DNA of 64,000 bases, from positions 517,534-581,533 of the forward strand of contig NZ_FUWS01000002.1 in NCBI RefSeq assembly GCF_900167435.1, given 5' to 3'. Below the pieces are notes generated by a model. The model searched no databases, had not been told where the DNA came from, and saw only the letters and a list, made by a program, of their open reading frames with translations. Source of the DNA: Marinactinospora thermotolerans DSM 45154. Lineage in GTDB: Bacteria; Actinomycetota; Actinomycetes; Streptosporangiales; Streptosporangiaceae. Of this stretch, positions 7,882-16,277 are shown piece by piece (position 1 is the stretch's first letter; each line of letters begins with the position of its first letter). The position numbers and the translations under genes are program-made.

Positions 7882-9036
7882 GTGGCCCGAACGCTGATCA
7901 TCACCAACGACTTCCCGCCCCGCCCCGGTGGAATCCAGGCATTCGTGCACGCGCTGGCGCTGCGCCGGCCGCCCGGTTCCGTGGTGGTCTACTGCTCCTC
8001 CCCGGCGCGCCGGCCCGGCGCGCGTGGTTGGCGCGATCCCGAGGCGTTCGACCTGCGCCAGCCCTTCCCGGTCATCCGGGAGCGCACCTCGGTGCTGTTG
8101 CCCACCCCGGGCGTGCTGCGCCGGGCCCGTTCCATCGCCCGGCTGGAGGAGTGCGACTCGGTCCTCTTCGGTGCCGCCGCCCCGCTCGGGCTGCTGGCCG
8201 GCGGGCTGCGCCGAACCGGAGCGCGGCGCATCGTCGCGCTGACCCACGGACACGAGGCGGGCTGGGCGGCGCTGCCGGGTGGCAGGGAACTGCTGCGGCG
8301 GATCGGCGAGCAGACCGACGTCCTGACCTACCTGGGTGAATACACGCGCACCCGGCTGGCCCGCGCGCTCACCCCCGAGGCCGCGGCGCGCATGCGCCAT
8401 CTGGCGCCGGGCGTGGACGTGGACCGGTTCCGGCGCGGGGCGGGGGGCGCGTGGGTGCGGGAACGGTACGGGCTGGGGAACCGACCGGTCGTGGTGTGCG
8501 TGTCGCGGCTGGTGCCCCGCAAGGGGCAGGACACGCTGCTGCGGGCCTGGCCCCGGGTGCTCGCCGAGGTGCCCGAGGCGGCGCTGCTGATCGTGGGGGG
8601 CGGCCCTTACCGGTCCCGGCTGGAGCGGTTGGCCCAGGAGCTGGGGGTGGATCGGTCGGTGCGCTTCACCGGGTCGGTTCCCTGGGAGGAGCTTCCCGCC
8701 CACTACGACGCCGGTGACGTGTTCGCGATGCCGTGCCGTACCCGCAACGGGGGCCTGGACGTCGAGGGCCTGGGGATCGTCTACCTGGAGGCGTCGGCGA
8801 CCGGGTTGCCGGTGGTCGCGGGGGACTCGGGTGGGGCCCCGGACGCGGTCGAGGAGGGGGAGACCGGTCACGTGGTCGACGGCACGCGCCCCGGCCCCAC
8901 CGCGCGCGCTGTGGTCCGGCTGCTGCGCGACCCCTCGGCCGCCAGGGAGATGGGGGAGCGCGGCCGGGCCTGGGTGGAGAAGGAGTGGAGCTGGGACCGG
9001 GCCGCGGCCCGGCTGGGGGAACTGCTGGAGGGGTAG
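7882..9036 (+). CDS. pimB: GT4 mannosyltransferase PimB' (phosphatidylinositol mannoside synthesis)
   Basis: A 384-residue GT-B enzyme predicted to add the second mannose from GDP-mannose to phosphatidylinositol monomannoside at the inner membrane face. It matches M. tuberculosis PimB' (Rv2188c) along its length: TNDFPPRPGGIQ at the start, FGAAAPLGLLAGG, THGHEAGW, VSRLVPRKGQDTLLRAW and the EX7E region VEGLGIVYLEASATG with the second glutamate. The GTG at 7882 is the only start that keeps this N terminus. The neighbouring divergent-facing fadD15-like gene repeats the mycobacterial arrangement. Confidence in GT4 is very high; the exact acceptor is inferred from similarity and synteny. Confidence 0.88.
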   Translation: MARTLIITNDFPPRPGGIQAFVHALALRRPPGSVVVYCSSPARRPGARGWRDPEAFDLRQPFPVIRERTSVLLPTPGVLRRARSIARLEECDSVLFGAAAPLGLLAGGLRRTGARRIVALTHGHEAGWAALPGGRELLRRIGEQTDVLTYLGEYTRTRLARALTPEAAARMRHLAPGVDVDRFRRGAGGAWVRERYGLGNRPVVVCVSRLVPRKGQDTLLRAWPRVLAEVPEAALLIVGGGPYRSRLERLAQELGVDRSVRFTGSVPWEELPAHYDAGDVFAMPCRTRNGGLDVEGLGIVYLEASATGLPVVAGDSGGAPDAVEEGETGHVVDGTRPGPTARAVVRLLRDPSAAREMGERGRAWVEKEWSWDRAAARLGELLEG

Positions 9037-9082
9037 GGCGGGGGCGGCCGGTGCGCGTCTCCTCCACCGACCGCCCCGTGGA

Positions 9083-10879
9083 TCAGCCCCCGTAGATCTC
9101 CTCGATCTCACGCTCGAACTGCCGGGCCACCACGTGCCGCTTCACCTTCAGCGACGCGGTGAGCTGGCCGCCCTCCTCGGTGAAGTCCACCGGCAGGATC
9201 TTGAACTTGCGGACCGATTCGGCGCGGGAGACGGCCTTGTTGGCGTTGTCGACCGCCTGCTGGACCGCGGCGACCAGGTCGGGGTCGGAGATGAGCGAGG
9301 CGAGCTCCCCCTCCTTGCGGTTCTGCTTCTTCCAGAACTCCAGGGCCTCGGCGTCCAAGGTGATCAGGGCGGACACGAAGTTGCGGTTGTCGCCGACGAC
9401 CATGCACTGGCTGACCAGCTCGTGGCCGCGGATGCGGTCCTCGATGACGGCCGGGGCGACGTTCTTGCCCCCGGCGGTCACGATGATCTCCTTCTTGCGG
9501 CCGGTGATGCGGATGTAGCCGTCCTCGTCGAGCGAGCCGAGGTCGCCGGTGCGGTACCAGCCGTCCTCGTCGAAGGCCTCGGCGGTCGCCTTGGGGTTGC
9601 CCCAGTAGCCGCGCATGACGTGGTCGCCCTTGATGAGCAGCTCGCCGTCCTCGCCGATCCGCACCGAGACGCCGGGGAAGGGCGGGCCGACCGTGCCGAT
9701 CTTGTTGGCGTCGGGGCTGTTCACGGCGGTCGGGGCCGAGGTCTCGGTCAGCCCGTACCCCTCGATGATCGTCAGCCCGACACCCCGGAAGAAGTGCCCC
9801 AGCCGCTCGCCCAGCGCGGACCCGCCGGAGACCGCGTAGCCGGCCCGGCCTCCCACGGCCGCCAGGATCTTGCCGTAGACCAGTTTGGCGAACAGGGCGT
9901 GCTTGAGCTTGAGCAGCAGTCCGGGGCCGCCGGAGTCGAGGGCGCGGCTGTAGGCGATCGCGGTCTCGGCCGCGGCGTGGAAGATCTTTCCCTTGCCCTC
10001 GGAGACGGCCTTCTGCTCGGCCTTGGTGTAGACCTTCTCGAAGACCCGCGGCACGGCCAGCAGGAACGTCGGCCGGTACACGCCGAGGGTGTCGATGAGT
10101 TCGGGGCCGGTGGTGGGGAAGTGGCCGAGCACCGTCTTGGACTCGATGCAGCCGACCTGGATGATGCGCGCGAAGGAGTGGGCGAGCGGCAGGAAGAGCA
10201 GTGTCGAGCGCCCCTCCACCGTGAAGACCTCCCGAAGCGGCCCCTCGATGATGTTGAGGATCGTGAACAGGAGGTTGCGGTGGGTCAGCTCACAGCCCTT
10301 GGGGCGTCCGGTGGTGCCGGAGGTGTAGACGAGCGTCGCGAGATCGTCGGCGCTTCCCGCGCGACGGCGCTCCTCCACGACCGCCCCGTCGATCTCGCCG
10401 CCCGAGGCGGTGAACTCCTTCAGCCCACCGTCCTCGATGCGCCACACCGAGGTGAGGGAGGGGAGGTCGGCGCGTACCGCCTCGACCCGGTTCTCGTGCT
10501 CGGCGGTCTCGACGAACACGGCGACGCAGCCGGAGTCGCCGAGGATCCACTGGACCTGCTCCTCGGAGGAGGTCTCGTAGATGGGGACGGTCACACCGCC
10601 CACGGCCCACACGGCGTAGTCGATGGCGGTCCACTCGTAGCGGGTGCGTGACATCAGGCCGACGCGGTCGCCGTGCCCGACGCCGGCGGCGATCAGGGCC
10701 TTGGCGATGGCGGTCACCGTGGCGCCGAACTCCCCGCAGGTCACGTCGTGCCACTGCCCCGACTCCAGACGCCGGAGCATGACGGTGTCAGGCTCCTGCG
10801 CGGCGCGCGCGAAGACGGTGTCGGTCAGACGCGCGTCGGTAGGGATCTCGACCTTTATTGGACGGCTGTACTCGCGCAC
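9083..10879 (-). CDS. fadD15: Long-chain fatty-acid--CoA ligase, FadD15-like
   Basis: A 598-residue adenylate-forming enzyme that activates long-chain fatty acids with ATP and CoA. The P-loop-like motif TSGTTGRPKGCELTHRN, the A5 motif EGYGLTETSA, the YRTGD motif and the catalytic lysine near the C terminus (SLKVKRHVV) are all present. The GTG at 10879 has AGGAG ahead of it and gives VREYSRPIKVEIP, the usual start of this family; longer readings run through the promoter. It sits tail-to-tail with pimB. A perfect 12-bp palindrome 63-74 bp upstream may bind a TetR-type fatty-acid regulator. Confidence 0.9.
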   Translation of the reverse strand: MREYSRPIKVEIPTDARLTDTVFARAAQEPDTVMLRRLESGQWHDVTCGEFGATVTAIAKALIAAGVGHGDRVGLMSRTRYEWTAIDYAVWAVGGVTVPIYETSSEEQVQWILGDSGCVAVFVETAEHENRVEAVRADLPSLTSVWRIEDGGLKEFTASGGEIDGAVVEERRRAGSADDLATLVYTSGTTGRPKGCELTHRNLLFTILNIIEGPLREVFTVEGRSTLLFLPLAHSFARIIQVGCIESKTVLGHFPTTGPELIDTLGVYRPTFLLAVPRVFEKVYTKAEQKAVSEGKGKIFHAAAETAIAYSRALDSGGPGLLLKLKHALFAKLVYGKILAAVGGRAGYAVSGGSALGERLGHFFRGVGLTIIEGYGLTETSAPTAVNSPDANKIGTVGPPFPGVSVRIGEDGELLIKGDHVMRGYWGNPKATAEAFDEDGWYRTGDLGSLDEDGYIRITGRKKEIIVTAGGKNVAPAVIEDRIRGHELVSQCMVVGDNRNFVSALITLDAEALEFWKKQNRKEGELASLISDPDLVAAVQQAVDNANKAVSRAESVRKFKILPVDFTEEGGQLTASLKVKRHVVARQFEREIEEIYGG

Positions 10880-10941
10880 GTGGTCAGCTCCTGGACGATA
10901 CGGGTTCGACGAGGGAACGTGAGGACGGTAACAAGTTCTGC

Positions 10942-10953
10942 TACCGGCCGGTA
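10942..10953. promoter_or_regulatory. Palindromic operator, possible TetR-type site
   Basis: TACCGGCCGGTA is a perfect 12-bp palindrome 63-74 bp upstream of the fadD15-like start codon, in the 371-bp divergent region 10880-11250. TetR regulators of fatty-acid genes often use palindromes of this kind, but the cognate protein is not in the window. The rest of the interval holds no gene; it should contain both divergent promoters. Confidence 0.4.
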
Positions 10954-11250
10954 AAACCGGCTTCTCTTTGGTATGGGATAGTGATCCTGGACCAGACCGC
11001 GGTGCGCGGCCGGAGCCGGAGGCTCTGTGCCTGGAAAAGCCAAGTATGCACCGGTAGGGTGCTGCGGAAGCACAGATGAGCGGGTTACGCGCTGGTAGGC
11101 GACGAGCGCCACGTTCCCTGACCGACGGAACCGTTTCTCCCGCCCCACCCTGAAACCCTCCGGGGTTCCCCCTGGTTTCCCGCCCGCGTGGAACTCCCGG
11201 CGCCATCGTCCGGTTAACGTGACAGGAGACCGACGAACAGGCAGGTGACC

Positions 11251-11652
11251 ATGGCACAGCCGAACCGCGACCCCGCGCCCTCCTCCGAGCTCATCGACGA
11301 GGCGTTGCGCCTGGTGGACGCGTTGCAACGGAAGCTGATCATCGCCGGTGTGCGGCGAGGCGTCACCAACGTCGTCTCCACCCCGCCACCTCCCAAGGGC
11401 GACGTGTGGGAGCAGGCCGTGGCCGAGCAGACCCGGCGCGATGAGCCGCCCCTGGACCAGGTCATCGACATCGTGCGGACCGCCGCCCCCCAGGTCGTCG
11501 GGCATCTCGGCCGGGCCGGGTCGGTTCTCGTGGGCGCGGTCGGCCAGGCCTGGGACGTCTTCGAGCGCGCCCGCGAACAGGCCGAGCGGGAGCGCCGCAA
11601 CGGCTCCGCGCGCCCGGACGGGTCACGGGGCGGGGCCGACGGCCACCACTGA
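11251..11652 (+). CDS. Small conserved protein preceding glucokinase (DUF5304/SCO2127-like)
   Basis: A 133-residue soluble protein: an N-terminal helix region (SSELIDEALRLVDALQRKL), a proline-rich joint (STPPPPKGD), a second helical part and a charged tail. No catalytic motif is visible. In S. coelicolor SCO2127 occupies the same place directly before glkA (SCO2126) and has been linked to glucose repression; homology here is inferred from position and size. ATG at 11251 is preferred to GTG two codons earlier because of spacing to GGCAGG. The 95-bp gap to glkA allows either co-transcription or a separate promoter. Confidence 0.75.
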   Translation: MAQPNRDPAPSSELIDEALRLVDALQRKLIIAGVRRGVTNVVSTPPPPKGDVWEQAVAEQTRRDEPPLDQVIDIVRTAAPQVVGHLGRAGSVLVGAVGQAWDVFERAREQAERERRNGSARPDGSRGGADGHH

Positions 11653-11747
11653 ACCGGGGCGCTGGTTTAATCCAATGGTTTACTCCATTCGAGCGCCCGG
11701 GAAACCCCGGGCAGCGCGCCCGGACATGAGGTGAAAAGGAGCCGTCC

Positions 11748-12698
11748 ATGCGGTTGACTATCGGCGTTGACATCGGTGGCACGAAGGTCGCCGCCGGCGT
11801 TGTCGATCCGGATGGACGGATCCTCACGAAGGTCAAGCACCCCACCCCCGCCAACGACAGCTCGGCCATCGCCGACGTGGTCTGCGACGCCATCGAGGAG
11901 CTGATGGCCACCCACCCCGACGACACGTTCGCCGGGGTCGGGGTCGGTACCGCGGGCTTCGTCGACGAGGGCCGTTCCGTCGTCGTGTTCGCGCCCAACC
12001 TCGCCTGGCGCAACGAACCGCTCAAGGAGCGGATCCAGCGCCGCATCGACCTGCCCGTGGTCATCGAGAACGACGCCAACGCGGCGGCCTGGGGAGAAGC
12101 CCGCTTCGGGGCCGGCCGCGACACCGGCAACGTGGTGTGCGTGACGCTGGGGACCGGCATCGGCGGAGGGGTCGTCCTGGACGGGCGGCTGTACCGGGGA
12201 CGCTACGGCATCGCCGCCGAGATCGGGCACTACCGCATCGTCCCCAACGGGCGCCGGTGCGGTTGCGGCAACCACGGCTGCTGGGAGCAGTACGCCAGCG
12301 GCCGGGCCCTCGTCGCCGAGGCCCAGGACCTCGCCAGAACCGAGCCCCGTCGCGCCGAGCGCCTGCTCAAGCTCGCCGACGGCGATGTGGCGCGTATCCA
12401 GGGCCCCGAGATCACCCAGGCGGCCCTTGAGGGCGACGGCGCCGCGTTGGAGTGCTTCCGGATCGTCGGTCACTGGGTCGGTCTGGGACTGGCCGACATG
12501 GCGGCCATCCTCGACCCCGAGTGCTTCGTCATCGGCGGCGGCGTCTCCGAGGCCGGCGAGATCCTGCTCGAACCCGTCCGCGCGGCGTTCGCCAGAAGCG
12601 TCACCGGCCGGGTCACCCGCCGGCTCGCGGAGATCCGCACGGCCGAGCTCGGCGCCGAGGCGGGCCTGGTCGGCGCGGCCGACCTCGTGGAACGCTGA
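11748..12698 (+). CDS. glkA: ROK-family glucokinase
   Basis: A 316-residue glucokinase phosphorylating glucose with ATP. The phosphate-binding motif GVDIGGTKVAAGVVD opens the protein, the catalytic aspartate lies in VVIENDANAAAWGE, and the ROK zinc motif is complete (CGCGNHGCWEQYASG), with GTGIGGGVV as the second phosphate loop. The start is fixed by AAAAGGAG about 8 nt upstream. No helix-turn-helix is present, so this is an enzyme, not a ROK repressor. In Streptomyces GlkA also mediates glucose repression. Its place next to the small SCO2127-like gene supports the orthology. Confidence 0.95.
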   Translation: MRLTIGVDIGGTKVAAGVVDPDGRILTKVKHPTPANDSSAIADVVCDAIEELMATHPDDTFAGVGVGTAGFVDEGRSVVVFAPNLAWRNEPLKERIQRRIDLPVVIENDANAAAWGEARFGAGRDTGNVVCVTLGTGIGGGVVLDGRLYRGRYGIAAEIGHYRIVPNGRRCGCGNHGCWEQYASGRALVAEAQDLARTEPRRAERLLKLADGDVARIQGPEITQAALEGDGAALECFRIVGHWVGLGLADMAAILDPECFVIGGGVSEAGEILLEPVRAAFARSVTGRVTRRLAEIRTAELGAEAGLVGAADLVER

Positions 12699-12770
12699 CC
12701 TCCCGGCTCCCGGCCGCGACCGTGTGGCCGGGAGCGGGTCACGCCTGCCCGAACGGGGTATCCCCTGGGC

Positions 12771-13466
12771 ATGGCGGTGCTGCGGGTCCTGTCCTACAAC
12801 GTCCGTTCACTCCGCGATGACGTCGACGCGCTCGTCCGGGTCGTCAGGGCCTGTCGTCCCGATGTCCTCTGCCTCCAGGAGGCGCCCCGGTTATGGCGGT
12901 GGCGCAGCCGGCGACGTCGCTTCGCCCGGGCGGTGGGCCTGGCCCCCGTGGTCAACCGGCGTGTCGGGGGCCTGGCGATCCTCGCGGCCCCCGATGTCAG
13001 GGTCGTCCGGACCGCCCACCATCGGCTCACCTACCACCTCGGGCTGCACGTACGGGCGGTCTCGATCGCGGTGGTGGAGATGGCCGGACGCCGTGTCGCG
13101 CTCGCCACCACCCACCTGGACCTGCACCAGGGCGCGCGCCTCCAGCACGCCGCGGAGGTGGTGGAGCGCCTGGCGGCCGTCACGGGGGACGGGGTGGATC
13201 CCGTGCTCACCGGCGACATCAACGAGGAGGCGGACGGACCCGCCTGGCGGCTGTTGGCGTCGGGCATGGTCGACACCGGTGCGACCGTTCCCCGAGGCGG
13301 GGAGATGACCTTCACCGCGCGGCGCCCGCGTAAGCGCATCGACGCGATCTTCACCGGGCCCGGGCTGCGGCCCGTGGGCGCGGGAGTGCCGTTGGAACTG
13401 GTCAGCGAAGCCGACCTCGAGCTCGCCACGGATCACCGGCCGCTGCTGGCCGAGATCGCGCTGTGA
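12771..13466 (+). CDS. Endonuclease/exonuclease/phosphatase family hydrolase
   Basis: A 231-residue EEP-superfamily protein. The metal and catalytic residues appear in order: SYNVRSL (Asn), CLQEAP (Glu), TTHLDLHQG (His/Asp), LTGDINEEADG (Asp, Asn) and ELATDHRPLLAEI (Asp-His). There is no signal peptide or membrane segment, so it should act in the cytoplasm. The family cleaves phosphodiesters or phosphomonoesters of DNA, inositol or lipids and sequence alone does not say which. It follows glkA by 72 bp on the same strand. Confidence 0.85.
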   Translation: MAVLRVLSYNVRSLRDDVDALVRVVRACRPDVLCLQEAPRLWRWRSRRRRFARAVGLAPVVNRRVGGLAILAAPDVRVVRTAHHRLTYHLGLHVRAVSIAVVEMAGRRVALATTHLDLHQGARLQHAAEVVERLAAVTGDGVDPVLTGDINEEADGPAWRLLASGMVDTGATVPRGGEMTFTARRPRKRIDAIFTGPGLRPVGAGVPLELVSEADLELATDHRPLLAEIAL

Positions 13467-13482
13467 GCGGGGCCGGTCGCCC

Positions 13483-14301
13483 TCACAGCACGGCACCGTC
13501 GTCGGGCCCGCTGTCCCGTGGCGGGCGATCGCCCATGCGCGCCACCAGCACCACGAATCCGACGATGAACGCGCCCACGGCGAGGAAGGCCAGCCAGCCC
13601 GGGATGCGCATGCCCACCAGCATCGATCCCAGCAGAAGGAGCGGTCCTCCAAACAGCCCGCCCCAGGACAACCGGCTGACGAGGTCACCGCGCGGTAGTG
13701 GGGGAGGCGGCGGCGGGACGTAGTGCCCCTCGTCCTCCTCGACCACGCCCTCGCGCCGGCCTCGTCGGGACACGGTCGGCGTCTCGTCGGTGGCGTGCTC
13801 CTCGTCCGGCTCCGGTGGGCGCTCGCGTTCGCCCGGGGAGACGTTCTCGGCGTCGGGCCACACCGGCGGCCCGAGGTCGCCGGCGCCCTCCTGGGCGTAG
13901 AAGCGTGCCACCAGGTCGGCCCAGACCTCCTCGTCCTCCCCGTCGGCCGGCGCCGCGGGATCGCGCCGGCCGGTCTGCGCCGTGGTGGTGGGAGCCTCGT
14001 CCAGCCCGGCGATCGCGTCGTCGCCGGGCTCGGTGGCGGACTCCCGGAGCCCGGGAAGTTCCGCGCGCAGGATCTCCTCGGCGGCGGAGCGCTCGTTGGT
14101 GTCGACGTAGAGGTGGTCGGTCGGGGGCTCCTCGAGCGTGATCCCGTCCGGCTCCAGCACGTCCTCGCCCAGCGGGACCGCGTAGGCGGCGATCCCGGCC
14201 CGGCGCAGCGCGTCGAGCATGACGTCGGCCAGCGCCGGAGGCAGCAGGATCAGCGGCACGTAGGAGTCCGCGAGCAGGCCGTTGCCACGACGGTGCGTCA
14301 T
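13483..14301 (-). CDS. Membrane protein with disordered middle, coupled to hydrolase gene
   Basis: A 272-residue protein of unknown function. The first 90 residues form a small alpha/beta domain starting MTHRRGNGLLADSYVPLILL; residues about 95-200 are acidic and proline-rich, ending in a run of prolines; two membrane helices follow (GGLFGGPLLLLGSMLVGM and LAFLAVGAFIVGFVVLVARM). The N-terminal domain should stay cytoplasmic. Its ATG overlaps the stop of the alpha/beta hydrolase by four bases (ATGA), so the two are one operon. I recognise it only as an actinobacterial conserved protein. Confidence 0.75.
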   Translation of the reverse strand: MTHRRGNGLLADSYVPLILLPPALADVMLDALRRAGIAAYAVPLGEDVLEPDGITLEEPPTDHLYVDTNERSAAEEILRAELPGLRESATEPGDDAIAGLDEAPTTTAQTGRRDPAAPADGEDEEVWADLVARFYAQEGAGDLGPPVWPDAENVSPGERERPPEPDEEHATDETPTVSRRGRREGVVEEDEGHYVPPPPPPLPRGDLVSRLSWGGLFGGPLLLLGSMLVGMRIPGWLAFLAVGAFIVGFVVLVARMGDRPPRDSGPDDGAVL

Positions 14302-15065
14302 GCTGCTGTCCCTTCCCCGCTCCGGCTGTGCCCGCGCACGAAGGCGAGGCTTCCCTCGAAGACGGTTTGCGCGTCGTGGTCGAGTGTCGCGACGTGGTAG
14401 CTGTTCTCCAGCGTCACGACGGTCACCGTCGTGTTGACCGCTCCCTCGGTGAGGATACGCATGCTCGCGGGACCGATCACGTGATCCTCGGAACTGCGGT
14501 AGGCCAGGATCGGCGCGGTGATCGAGGCGAGCCCGCGTCGCGTCGCCCGCCACAGCCGGGGCAGCGTCGCCGCCGCGGCGAGCGGCACGCGGTCATAGCC
14601 GTGCTCGTCCACACCCGGCCTCTTGATGTCGTTGGTGAGACCGCGCGTGGACCGGAGCACGTGTTTGAGGAGCGGGGCGACGTGCAGGCCCCGGTTCTCC
14701 ACCGCGATCGAGGGGTTCACCACGACGATCCCCGACACCGCGCCGGGGTGGAGCTGGGCGAGCCGCAACGCCAGGCACCCGCCCATCGACAGGCCCATCA
14801 CGAAGACCTCGTCGCAACGTCCGCGCAGGTCCTGCAGGGCCTCCTCCGCGGTGGCGAGCCACTGGTCGGAGGTGGTCAGGTTCATGTCCTGCCACGTGGT
14901 CCCGTGTCCGGGGAGCAGGGGAAGACGTACCGTCATCCCCGCGGCGGCCAGGTGATCGGCCCAGGGCCGCATCGACCGCGGGCTTCCGGTGAAACCGTGG
15001 CACAGCACCACGCCGACGGACCCGCCGTCGTGCCGGAAGGCCCCGGCGCCTGGCAGTAACGACAT
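14298..15065 (-). CDS. Alpha/beta hydrolase (carboxylesterase / monoacylglycerol-lipase type)
   Basis: A 255-residue serine hydrolase. The oxyanion motif HGFTGSP, the nucleophile elbow GLSMGG, the acid in SSEDHVIG and the histidine in SYHVATLDHD are all present, giving a complete triad. The size and CHGFTGSP start match Est30-type carboxylesterases, which act on short and medium acyl esters. No signal peptide is seen. GAGGGAGAA precedes the ATG. It is the first gene of a two-gene leftward operon and faces away from plsC across a 270-bp divergent promoter region. Confidence 0.9.
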   Translation of the reverse strand: MSLLPGAGAFRHDGGSVGVVLCHGFTGSPRSMRPWADHLAAAGMTVRLPLLPGHGTTWQDMNLTTSDQWLATAEEALQDLRGRCDEVFVMGLSMGGCLALRLAQLHPGAVSGIVVVNPSIAVENRGLHVAPLLKHVLRSTRGLTNDIKRPGVDEHGYDRVPLAAAATLPRLWRATRRGLASITAPILAYRSSEDHVIGPASMRILTEGAVNTTVTVVTLENSYHVATLDHDAQTVFEGSLAFVRGHSRSGEGTAA

Positions 15066-15335
15066 GGGTTCTCCCTCGACAGTCCTGTGTGCGTCGTCGC
15101 GCCGTCGGCGTAGCGCACCGGGTCTACGAAATTAGCTCAGGGACAAGGCCCCCGTAACCCCCGCCCTGGTGTGGCGGAGGAGTGGGCCGAAGGTCCCCTA
15201 CCCCCAGGTAACCAGAGCCGACATTGGTAGTAGGCCGCGAGCGATGCGAAGATAACGGCGATTGTTCGTGGAAGCGGGAAGGTGAGCGTGACAAGTCAGG
15301 GCGACCCCTCCCCGTGCGTGCGGGGGTGAATCCGG

Positions 15336-16190
15336 GTGTTCTACTGGGTGGTCAAGGCGATTCTCGGCCCGGTGCTCGCGGTGCTGTGGCAGCCGCGGGC
15401 CGAAGGCGTCGAGAACGTACCGAGGCACGGACCGGCGATCATGGTGAGCAATCACCTCTCTTTCTCCGACCACTTCTTCGGGCCCCTCCCTCTTCCCCGC
15501 AAGATCACCTTCCTCGCCAAGGCCGAGTACTTCACCGGCAAGGGCGTCAAGGGGCTGGCGAGCAGGCTCTTCTTCACCGGAGTCGGACAGATCCCGATCG
15601 ACCGGTCCGGAGGCAAGGCCAGTGAGGCCGCGCTGCGCACCGGCCTGAAGGTGCTCAAGCAGGGCAGGCTCCTCGGCATCTACCCCGAAGGCACCCGCTC
15701 ACCCGACGGCCGGCTCTACCGAGGCCGGACCGGCGTGGCCCGCCTGGCCCTGGAGTCGGGTGCCCCGGTCGTGCCGATGGCGATGATCAACGTCGACAAG
15801 ATCATGCCTCCGGGACGGACCCTGCCCCGGCTCGGGATCCGGCCCAAGGTGGTCTTCGGTGAACCGCTCGACTTCTCCCGCTATCAGGGCATGGAGAAGG
15901 ACCCGAGGGTGCTGCGGGCCGTCACCGACGAGATCATGTACGCCCTGATGAAGCTCTCCGGGCAGGAGTACGTCGACCGCTACGCCCAGTCGGTCAAGGC
16001 GGAGCTGGAGGCCGCGGCCAAGGAGGAGCGCAAGGAGCAGCACGCCGGACGCAAGGAGCAGCGCCGCGCCGAGCGCGAGTCGAAGAAGACCGAACGCGCG
16101 CGGAAGAAGGCGGAGAAGAAGGCGCAGCGCCGACAGCGGAAGGCCGAGCGTCGGGGAGAGGCCGGCGAGGACGCCGGCTCCACGGGCTGA
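15336..16190 (+). CDS. plsC: 1-acyl-sn-glycerol-3-phosphate acyltransferase with basic tail
   Basis: A 284-residue PlsC-family enzyme making phosphatidic acid at the inner membrane. The catalytic HX4D motif is NHLSFSD, and the acceptor motif is YPEGTRSPDGRL. The last 65 residues are unusual: a highly charged Lys/Arg/Glu/Ala helix (KEERKEQHAGRKEQRRAERE and beyond) that could bind membrane or nucleic acid. GTG at 15336 has GGGGGTG upstream; the short N terminus (VFYWVVKAILGP) is typical. The mycobacterial counterpart is Rv2182c in the same neighbourhood. Substrate choice among lysophospholipids is inferred. Confidence 0.9.
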   Translation: MFYWVVKAILGPVLAVLWQPRAEGVENVPRHGPAIMVSNHLSFSDHFFGPLPLPRKITFLAKAEYFTGKGVKGLASRLFFTGVGQIPIDRSGGKASEAALRTGLKVLKQGRLLGIYPEGTRSPDGRLYRGRTGVARLALESGAPVVPMAMINVDKIMPPGRTLPRLGIRPKVVFGEPLDFSRYQGMEKDPRVLRAVTDEIMYALMKLSGQEYVDRYAQSVKAELEAAAKEERKEQHAGRKEQRRAERESKKTERARKKAEKKAQRRQRKAERRGEAGEDAGSTG

Positions 16191-16216
16191 CCCCTCCCCG
16201 GATCGACGACCACGGC

Positions 16217-16264
16217 GCGCGTCGAAGGGGCGGGCGCCACACGGTGCCCGCCCCTTCGACGCGC
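16217..16264. terminator. Shared terminator between plsC and glpK
   Basis: A 22-bp stem with one G-U pair (16217-16238 with 16243-16264) closes a 4-nt loop between two convergent genes, 26 bp after plsC and 13 bp after glpK. It can end both transcripts. Confidence 0.88.
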
Positions 16265-16277
16265 GACACCACCCCGG

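Noticed and set aside
15126..15150. tRNA-like TAGCTCAGGGA string
   Set aside because: Only the D-arm-like string is present; no T-arm GTTCGA or acceptor stem at the proper distance.
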